DNA of 64,000 nucleotides from Tillandsia leiboldiana (Eukaryota > Streptophyta > Magnoliopsida > Poales > Bromeliaceae): positions 44,869,345 to 44,933,344 of the forward strand of contig CM055063.1 of assembly GCA_029204045.2 (NCBI GenBank), given 5' to 3'. The notes under the pieces are model-generated. The model was not told the origin of the DNA. It worked only from the letters and a program-made list of their open reading frames with translations, and made no database searches. Below are positions 57,245 to 64,000 of this stretch, piece after piece. The translations under genes and the position numbers were made by a program. Each line of letters begins with the position of its first letter. Position 1 is the stretch's first letter.

Positions 57245-57420
57245 TGCCCCTGGCCGAGTTACCAGGTGGTTTTGCCCCTGGCCGAGTTACCAGGTGGTTA
57301 CTTACCCCTGGTCGAGTTACCAGGTGGTCTTGCCCCTGGCCGAGTTACCAGGTGGTTACTTGCCCCTGGCCGAGTTACCAGGTGGTTGATGCCCCTGGCC
57401 GAGTTACCAGGTGGTTACTT
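57245..57420 (+). repeat. Six-unit CCTGG...CCAGG hairpin array in LTR B
   Basis: Units start at 57249, 57277, 57307, 57335, 57365 and 57394 (28-30 bp period). Each reads CCTGGCCGAGTTACCAGG, a 5-bp stem with an 8-base loop that extends with flanking CC/GG. Unit three has one change (GGTCGAG). Confidence 0.9.
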
Positions 57421-57733
57421 GATTGAGATTGAGATAGTCGGACAGGACGCCCCACGTAAATCCCGTCCTCATGGGGATGTGTGGTAGTGGGCAGGTGCGT
57501 TCCTAGTCGACAGGCGCAGGCCTGACTGGACCCTATGTGGCAGTCTTTGGGATTGGGTGTTATGAGCGGGTGGTCACATATTATGTTCTTAGATGGTTTT
57601 TCCTTTGAGCATTGATACTGAGGCATTTTAGCAGTAGCGAGAGTATGCATAGCATGTTTATGATAGAGTTTCCTTTTGAGCTTTATGTTGAGACACATTA
57701 GCTGTAGTTTTCTTTCAGCTTACCATTTTTTTT

Positions 57734-57757
57734 ATCTATCTATCTATCTATCTATCT
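57734..57757. repeat. ATCT microsatellite
   Basis: About six units, in the place matching 10033-10066. Confidence 0.9.
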
Positions 57758-57944
57758 GCATACCTATCTGTTTTGCCTTCAGTAGACTTAGTGGGCATAC
57801 CGTGGATATTGGTGACGGTACCCACTGAGATCTACGTTCTGCAGTAGATCTCACACCCGCTGCGGTGACAGGTTGCGAGGCTGCTGTTCCGGCTTAGCTC
57901 GCACGGAGACAGCTGATCGAGGCGAGGACGTGGCCGAGTAGTTC

Positions 57945-58202
57945 TGTCACGCCCCGGGGTCGAAACTGCGACCCGGGCTCGCTAACAGATCCGCCGCCCA
58001 TACGGGAAGCCCTGTATAGACGTAGCGACTAACCTGCAAAAGAATCATCTATACTATACAGATATCAGAGCTGAAAGGTAAATGCAGAAATAAAATAAAT
58101 ACAACTCTAGAAATAGACATCCCAAGTCCTCACCAAAAACATATATCTCTCAAAACAAAGAAGAGTACAACTCAATCCTCACTACAAGATCACTCAACAT
58201 GA
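57945..58202 (-). mobile_element. Element E: LTR fragment inserted in LTR B
   Basis: Begins TGTCACGCCCCGGGGTCG, the terminal motif of B/C-type LTRs in minus orientation, right after AGTTC of LTR B, whose uninterrupted form continues differently at 10255. It resembles LTR C for about 120 bp and then diverges. It is broken at 58202 by LTR F. The rest of E is presumably beyond the window. Confidence 0.7.
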
Positions 58203-58819
58203 TGTAAGACCTGGCCTTTCCTTGACTTTTTCCTTTACCCCTTTTCTTATGGCTGTCCGACTGAGGGTCAATTTTTGGTGTTTTTCCGGACAGTCCGTCG
58301 GGGCTCGCGGACATTTTTAGGCGGTAGAGCTCGCGAAACGGAGAACGGGGACGTGATCGGTTTCGGATTCCGTCTCCCGGTTCTCCCAGAATAAAATTTT
58401 GAAGTTCGGACCCCTTTTAGGCGCTCCGGGATCCGTGCGAGCGATCGGCACGTTTCTCGAGGTAACTCTAGCTGCCGGATTTGTTCCTGTTATTTCTTTA
58501 AATCCCTTTAAGAACCTAAGGGTTTTAGGTTTTCCCTCTTAGGTTCCTTCGTTCGGCGGCTAGGGTTTTTAAGAGACGCTACGAGAGAGAAAAAGAGGAA
58601 ACGGAGCCCAACCCTTTTTCGCTCTCGTTACGACCGACGGCGGGGCAATCGGGAGAGGGACGGAGGTTTTCTTGCTCGCGGGATCAACCGGGCAACGATA
58701 GGACGATCCTCTTCTTCTCTTTTCCCGGTGGATCGAAGGTGAGTCTTTCCGTTAGGGTTTTTGCGCTTCGGGGTCCGGTTTTGTGGAGAGGGTCGCCGTC
58801 GTCGCCGCCGCCGCCGCCG

Positions 58820-59340
58820 CGCGGGCCGGCCGCAGGCGGGACGTCGCGCGGCAGGCGCGCCGCGCGGGCACCGCGCGGGCAAATGCCGCGCGGGCAGATG
58901 CCGCGCGGGCCGCCTGCAGACGGGGCACCGCGCGGCAGGAACGCCGCGCGGGCACCGCCCGCAGACGGGCACCGCGCAGGCAGATGCCGCGCGAGCCGCC
59001 TGCAGGCGGGACACCGCGCGGCAGGCGCGCTGCGCGGGCACCGCACGGGCAGATGCCGCGCGGGCCGCCTGCAGGCGGGCACCGTGCGGCAGGCGCGCCG
59101 CGCGGGCACCGCCCACAGGCTGGCACCGCGCGGACAGGTGCCTCGCGGGCCGCCTGCAGGCGGGGCGCCGCGCGGCAGGCGAGCCGCTCGGGCACTGCCC
59201 GCAGGTGGGCACCGCGTGGACAGATGCCGCGCGGGCCGCCTGCAGGCGGCGCACCGCGCGGCGAGCGCGCCGTGCGGGCGCTGCCTGCACGAGGCCGCCG
59301 CGCGGGCCGCCTGCAGGCCGCACGCCGCACGGCAAGCGCG
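58820..59340. repeat. GC-rich minisatellite with units of about 85 and 70 bp in LTR F
   Basis: The marker GCCGCCTGCA recurs at 58910, 58995, 59064, 59150, 59235 and 59306, giving spacings of 85, 69, 86, 85 and 71. Most units contain the palindrome GCCTGCAGGC. All six frames stay open for long distances, which is why it mimics coding DNA. Confidence 0.85.
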
Positions 59341-60428
59341 CCGTCAGGACCAGGGTCGGGTCGGGGCCGCCCGCGGAGGAGGCTGTCCGTAGGCCAAGCG
59401 CGCGCCGCACGGGTCGGTGCTGTCCGGGGAACTCCGCCGCGCGGAGCCCGAAGTTCGCGGCGGTCATCTTTCTCGGCCTAGGGTCAGTGTCGGGGTTTCG
59501 AGTCCCTTAGTCTTGACATGCCTTTGTTCCTCAGGAGTGCGGGACGCTGTAGGAAACAGGCGCACGGTCGCGGGCGTGCCGAGCACCGGACGACACACAC
59601 AAGGTGTAAAGACTCAAAATATTTTATTTTTAATAAATAGATTAAAAGCAGAATCGTAGTCGATTTCGGGTTCAAAAGACCTACGTTGATTTATTTAGTC
59701 AATTGCCAGTGTGCGAGTTGCACGATTTACGAGACAAAAAGGCTATTTTCCAATCCGGACATGATCTTGGAAATCCGAGTTGACCGTTGCGATCGTCTCG
59801 TCGAACTGAGCGAGATTCATATTCAGCACTTTTCGATCTGACGGTCGGATCTTCCAGAATTCAACTAAGAAGTGGGAGAATCTCGCGACCAATGTAACAG
59901 TGTCCTCTGCGCACAGTGCACTTAAGTGAGTTACTGTAGATGAACAGTAACCCTGGTTTTCGAGACCCCGACGAATATAATATTGACTAATTCACTGTTC
60001 GGAATCCGAATATAGTGATCCAGGTAGTCATTTCGAACGGTTTCGTCATTCTGGACACAATGGCACTGACGGAAATTCTGTTTGACGACTCTAGAATCTC
60101 GAAAAGCGCGAAAACTGTATTTTGACACAGTTATTATGGACCGAGATTTTATCCGGGCAGCTTCGCGAAAATCAGAGATCGCTACCTGATAGGTCTCGTC
60201 GAGCCGGACGTCGTGGCGGTGTCCATTTTTCAGTTTGACAACTCGGTTGTCTCGAAAAGCGTAAAATATACTGAAAAACGTGATAAATTACGCGAAAACC
60301 CTATAGTTTGTGCCTCGAAAACCGTGCAAGTGCTTGGTGAGGGACCTAAGTGTGAATATGAGCTGCTGGGAGGGACTGATCTTCTAATATCAAGAGATGG
60401 AGGGTTTAAATGCAATTATGCATAAACT

Positions 60429-60437
60429 CTATATATA
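60429..60437 (+). promoter_or_regulatory. TATA box of LTR F
   Basis: CTATATATACAC followed about 20 bp later by TTAGGGTTT, a motif common at plant transcription starts. The U3/R border would be near 60465 (inference). Confidence 0.5.
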
Positions 60438-60756
60438 CACATATGAGGTTAGGGTTTCCATTAATCCCTAAGCTCGTAGCTGCTTGCCCCAGCCGCACCT
60501 CCCAACTTCTTCCTCCTCTCTACCGCACTCCACGGAGGGTCGCGCACGGCTGCCGCCACCCCGTCGCCGGTGAAGAAAAGAATCAAGAAACCCTTCATCT
60601 CGGGTTGGAAAGGAAGGGTTGCTCACCGAGGGTTCTGGGGGTTCCCTAGCGTCCTCTGGGAGATCCCCTGTATGGTCGAGGCCGAGCTGAAGTGAACCCG
60701 AGGTCTGGCACCGCCGTGCGCCGCCGCGGGAAGAAGCTTCTTCTTCTTTTATTCCG

Positions 60757-61746
60757 GCGAGGTAAGTGGTTGAACTTATTACAATAAAATGGCCTAGGGA
60801 CCCTCCTTTTCCTCTTCTGACCTCGTAAGGATCATGCTGGTGCAGCCTGAGCCCTTGGCGCCGTCCCTGTTGCCGGCGGAAGCATTAGGTCGCCGGAAGA
60901 AATTAGTTTCCGACGAACTCGGTCCTCACTTCTTCCGACCGTTGAAAACACGATCGGTACCGTTGATCCTCATCTCCTCATCGACTGCAACTCACCTGCG
61001 AAGTTTGAGGAAGATCGGCGGAGTGACCACGCCGTACGGGGATGCCCTAGAACCGGCCTCTTGTGCACTTCGCCGGAATCCACCCAACCGGCGCCGCCGC
61101 TCACTGGGGTCGCCGGCCACCGCCACCAGAAGACTCCTTGCACCGAGAGGGACCTTTTGGTCCAAGTCCCACCGGCCAGAACCCAGCCGGCCGGAATCCG
61201 CCATTAAAGCTCCCCCGAGCTTGGCCGAGCCCCGCCACCGCGCGCCGCCGGCGTTGTTCCACGCGGGTAAGTTGTCCAGATGTGATGATATTGGTCATAG
61301 GAACTTTTCCAAACCAATGCATGTGGATATTAACGTGGGACTTCCTTTCTCAGTAATTGCACCCTTAAGGCAATCCGAGCACCTACCGCCGGCCGCCGTC
61401 GCCGCATCTAGTCACCGGCCAACCACCCAGGTAAGGTCTCGTGGTCGAGGGCATCGCTTTCATGCCTTTGCATGGGCTCAAGGAACCCTTCTCATAAACT
61501 TCCCATTTGTTGCTCTATAGGTGGCCGTAGAGCTCGGATTCCAGCCGATCGCCGCCCGGGGTCGCCGGCGTTGGGTCGGGAAGTGACCGAGCCACCCCCG
61601 TGAGCACTCTCCTACTGCTACTGGCCTCTGCTCAAGCCTAGGGCCCGAGCCGATCAAGATTCGGCCAAACCGAGCTCTAGCTTGGTTGGAGTTTCATCAC
61701 CTTGCTCCGGCGAACTTCCCGGCCGGCCTCCGACGCGCGCAAGGTG
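60757..61746 (+). other. Repeated splice-donor-like sites in the LTR F leader
   Basis: GC-rich blocks with GCCGGC/CGCCGG motifs each end in a donor-like site: GAGGTAAGT (about 60757), GGGTAAGTTG (about 61264), CAGGTAAGG (about 61429), AAGGTGAGCC (about 61741). Earlier ones are GAGGTAACT (58459) and AAGGTGAGTC (58738). The spacing blocks between them are AT-richer. Whether they are used is unknown. Confidence 0.35.
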
Positions 61747-62606
61747 AGCCCCCATTATCCTCAGTCCCTACTGTATACCATGCTCCAGTTAGATCACTTG
61801 CAGATCAAGTATATATTAAGTCGCAACATTACTAATTTGGAGCCCTTGTGTTTTTGGGCCAACTTGTAAATGGGCCTGGTCTCGGCCCAAATATTGCGAG
61901 CACGGCCTCCGTCTCGTCGTAACAAATGTGCTGAAAGTTACGGCGCAGCTTTTGGACTCCCGGATTTTGAGAACGAGTCGAAACATCGGATTAATGCAAT
62001 AACTTTATGCAAATTAAAAATACATTTTGGACTAAAATGCGATTCGGACTTGCTGGCTGTCCTTAGACAGCGTTTACACGCCTACTAGGCATCTTGTTAG
62101 AGTTCAGTAGGTCCTCATTGATCGAGAGTTAGATTCTGTGCGGTAAATCGGCAATATTGCCCCGTATAAACACTCCGTTACTGTCGTGTCGTCGGGACGG
62201 GTATATGTGAGTCTAGTTCTGACTACAGTCTCTGTTCAGGGCCCAGCAGTTCAGCACCAGCCTCCTGGTAGTCTAGCGGGAGTTCGGGATCGGCCTTCAT
62301 TCAGGTGGGTTTTATTTTCTTGGTCCTAGCATCTAACTCTATCATATTGGACGGGGTCAATTCTAAGCATACTGGGGTTAAATATTGATGGGTGATGGCT
62401 TATGCATGTTAATGGGTTTCGTCATAATGTTTAGCGTCGGTTTTCCGACGGTCGTTTTCCTTTTGATTATACATGATAGCGGGTTACTTTCGATCGCATA
62501 TGTTACGGTTTTACTTTGAGCATACCTGTTGCCGTTTTACTTTGTTATATATATTATGATGCTGACATGATGATGGTTATGGTTACTTGGCTCGAGGCTG
62601 TCACAT

Positions 62607-62641
62607 GCGCACCCGCGGTTTGGCCACCGCAAAGGGTGCGC
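62607..62641 (+). other. Strong two-part hairpin in LTR F
   Basis: GCGCACCC (62607-62614) pairs with GGGTGCGC (62634-62641), and directly inside GCGGT (62615-62619) pairs with ACCGC (62626-62630). There is a 6-base loop and an AAA bulge: 13 base pairs in all. Confidence 0.75.
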
Positions 62642-62741
62642 TTTTCCGGAAAAGTGGTCTATGACCCGTGTATACCCACGAGGTGACGTAGTGGGGCCCC
62701 TTATTAGTGGTGGGGTTGAGACGCCGAGGTGCGAGCGGTGC

Positions 62742-62835
62742 GACCCGTCGGTTTAGTTGTCCGGCGTGGTCGGGTTTCTGCAGGTACGGTATGGACCGTC
62801 GGTTTAGTTGTCCGACGTGTCCGGGTATTACAGGA
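62742..62835 (+). repeat. Two-unit repeat with GTCGG hairpins in LTR F
   Basis: Two copies about 50 bp apart, each with GTCGGTTTAGTTGTCCG. Stems are GTCGG with CCGGC (62747-62765, one G-T pair) and GTCGG with CCGAC (62798-62816). Confidence 0.7.
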
Positions 62836-63235
62836 TGCAGGTGTACAGGTTGCCTTTCCTCCTTGGGAGGGTGGTTGCTCCGGTTGTCTTCACGGTTTGT
62901 TTTATTATATTCTCCTGCTCTACTATTTTTGCGTCACTGACATCCCACTTCGTGACAGGGTTCAGACGGGGGAGAGGTAGGCGGTGGTGAGGACGGGACA
63001 GGAGCAGCTGGGTCGCTGGGGACCCTGGACTGTATTTCTTCTTTCATTCTCGTTTTTCATTGCATTGTAGTTATGTGAGAGGTTCGCGATACCCTCGTGG
63101 GGTCGGCGTGGATGTCGGTACGGGTTGCATTTAGTGCCCCTTGTGCGTTACTTTTTCTTTTATTTCTATTGGCCATTTGAAAATCAAGAGGGCAGAAGCC
63201 AAAGAAAAGATTGCGAAAACCGTTTTTAAAATCTA

Positions 63236-63389
63236 AGTGTCGTGTGGGCACTGGTTTCAAAACCCTGTGAACTTATGGATTGCGAAAGGGATTTCAAAAC
63301 TTGGTGTCGGGTGGGCACCGTTTTCAAACCTTGTGGATTTATGCTGATTTCGAAACTGGCTTTCAAAACGTAAGCGCCGGGTAGGCGCT
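63236..63389 (+). repeat. Three covarying hairpins in U5 of LTR F
   Basis: Hairpins at 63236-63252 (AGTGTC/GGCACT, loop GTGTG), 63303-63319 (GGTGTC/GGCACC, loop GGGTG) and 63373-63389 (AGCGCC/GGCGCT, loop GGGTA). All have six-pair stems and five-base loops, 67 and 70 bp apart, inside a diverged repeat with TTTCAAAAC flanks. Stem changes are matched on both sides. Confidence 0.8.
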
Positions 63390-63702
63390 CTTTCAAAACT
63401 GTGGATTTATCCTTTCCAAATTGATCGGCCATATGTTCTTCTTTTATTAGTTTAGAATGCTAATTGTTGTGATTGATTGGTTGTGTAAGTTGGAACATGT
63501 ACTGGACGCTACGCCGTGCACGTACAGGGGAGACTCTGTCCGTTTGCAGAGTGATCCTGTATGTGTGGCGGGTCTGGGCACGTGCCGGGGAAGAGGGGTT
63601 CTCTTTTAAACAAAAAAAAAAAAAAAAAATTTACACGTCAAATATTCGACTTTTAATGAATCGTTTCCGCTAAAACAAACCCCCGGGGCGTGACAGATTA
63701 AA

Positions 63703-63715
63703 TGGTATCAGAGAG
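63703..63715 (+). other. Element F primer binding site
   Basis: TGGTATCAGAGAG, complementary to initiator-Met tRNA, seven bases after the LTR end at 63695. Confidence 0.88.
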
Positions 63716-63913
63716 TTCTTTCAATCACAACAGTTAGTGCCGACATCCGCGGGAACACCTCACTTGCCTACACATGAATGAAATGGGTAGGGCATAGGAC
63801 TGTAGAACGTGAGTGACCGAGGGAGGGGGGGGGGAATGTTGAGTCCTTTCTCTCACTTTATGGTTGTTGTTAGTAGGGTAGTCGGAAGTTGACTCTTGTG
63901 ATGTGTGACAGAC

Positions 63914-64000
63914 ATGGCCCGTACTAGATCATCGGCCGGGGACGCAGAGTCAGTGTCCGACATCGACAGAGATACCACACTTAGCTACGAAGGAATGAAT
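63914..64000 (+). CDS. Element F gag, first 29 codons
   Basis: ATG at 63914 opens a frame to the window end beginning MARTRSSAGDAESVSD. Its place about 200 bp after the PBS and its basic start fit a gypsy gag (compare MPPRR in A). Too short for domain assignment. Confidence 0.6.
   Translation, partial: MARTRSSAGDAESVSDIDRDTTLSYEGMN

Larger units (their letters stand above)
9912..57944 (+). mobile_element. Element B: decayed Ty3/gypsy element, host of the nest
   Basis: B is visible as the right end of its 5' LTR (9912-10742), PBS, leader and first gag codons (10743-11067), then, after element C, its remaining internal region (51663-54255) and 3' LTR (54256-57944, interrupted by E). The two LTR pieces match each other (9912-10254 against 57612-57944). 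Reading across the C insertion, the target duplication GGCGA (11063-11067 and 51663-51667) restores continuity of the gag start. All coding regions carry many stops. It is the oldest recognisable layer. Confidence 0.87.
54256..57944 (+). repeat. Element B 3' LTR, interrupted at 57944 by element E
   Basis: Starts TGTAGAATACC and matches 9912-10254 of the 5' LTR near its right end (57612-57944). Contents: U3 repeats, TTAA-rich spacer (54740-54765), GA-rich tract (54988-55020), GC-rich minisatellite (55255-55680), AT-rich leader (55860-56880) with no coding signal, and two hairpin arrays (56913-57090 and 57245-57420). It resembles LTR C over much of its length (roughly two-thirds identity by eye) outside the arrays. 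Confidence 0.88.
58203..63695 (+). repeat. Element F 5' LTR, about 5.5 kb
   Basis: Contains a GC-rich minisatellite, a TATA box at 60429, a GC-rich leader with several splice-donor-like sites, hairpin structures near 62607-62830 and three covarying hairpins at 63236-63389, then a poly-A run (about 63610-63628) before the end. Open frames at 58628-59510 and 60834-61520 lack any recognisable domain. The stretches 59600-60400 and 61760-62580 show nothing I can name. Confidence 0.65.
58203..64000 (+). mobile_element. Element F: gypsy-type element, 5' LTR and gag start only
   Basis: The LTR is inferred as 58203-63695, followed by a PBS and the start of gag at 63914; the rest lies past the window. 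The right boundary is firm (GGGGCGTGACA plus PBS). The left boundary (TGTAAGACC) is inferred from the TGTA start and the break of E-type sequence. A 5.5-kb LTR is long but known among plant gypsy elements. Confidence 0.72.

Noticed and set aside
58628..59510. Long overlapping open frames of 140-280 codons on both strands
   Set aside because: They cover a GC-rich minisatellite (85/70-bp units). All frames are open because stop codons are AT-rich, and the products are Arg/Ala/Pro repeats without a domain.
60834..61520. A 228-codon plus-strand frame
   Set aside because: Low-complexity Arg/Pro/Ser composition across probable splice-donor modules in LTR F; no domain. It could be a chance frame.
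62707..62990. Small Cys-rich frames near 62710-62990 as a secreted peptide gene
   Set aside because: Overlapping frames in all three phases of a hairpin repeat, with no promoter or signal of their own.

Overview
This window is plant repeat DNA: a nest of LTR retrotransposons with no host gene that I can support. The evidence for a flowering plant is the element types (Ty3/gypsy Tekay-type chromovirus, Ty1/copia Sirevirus, a Cassandra-like LTR carrying a 5S rRNA-derived promoter), primer binding sites complementary to plant initiator-methionine tRNA, and GC-rich LTRs several kilobases long. The species cannot be told from the sequence.

Layout. Element A (1-9911, minus) is a young gypsy chromovirus whose 3' LTR is cut by the window start. 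It sits inside the 5' LTR of element B (plus; visible parts 9912-11067 and 51663-57944), an old, decayed gypsy element. B's 5' LTR also holds a 178-bp Cassandra-like solo LTR (10377-10554, TSD CGCTT). Element C (minus, 11068-51662, TSD GGCGA) is a relative of B that landed inside B's gag start. C's right-hand LTR was hit by element D, a Sirevirus-type copia element (TSD TCTCG). D encodes a 1,705-residue gag-pol and a separate small third ORF with an apparent signal peptide. B's 3' LTR is interrupted at 57945 by an LTR fragment (E), which is cut in turn by a 5.5-kb LTR (F) whose gag begins at 63914.

Assembly. A 100-N gap (31861-31960) separates two near-identical 19.7-kb blocks, 12166-31860 and 31961-51667. 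Both contain C internal DNA plus a full D. The left block runs to the right edge of C and its flank; the right block starts in C's left LTR. Indels concentrate next to the gap. This is what two unmerged overlapping contigs or haplotigs would give, so the real locus is probably about 44 kb with one C and one D.

Most unusual signal. The non-coding LTR DNA is highly structured, in two recurring designs. (1) Upstream of the promoter lie arrays of CCGG-centred palindromes at about 20-bp spacing: six at exactly 20 bp in C, and five pairs on a roughly 60-bp period in D. D repeats the design a second time upstream of its third ORF. (2) Downstream of the promoter, in what should be the RNA leader, lie tandem arrays of short hairpins. 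In D, eight hairpins share one invariant hexaloop while their stems differ in sequence and stay self-complementary. A, B, C and F carry arrays of hairpin-forming units of unrelated sequence in the 3' part of their LTRs. B and C, though related, have amplified different hairpin units at neighbouring places.

Functionally, A (one stop and two frameshifts) and D (intact in one copy) are the only elements with near-complete machinery. B and C are coding-dead and could move only with proteins supplied by relatives.
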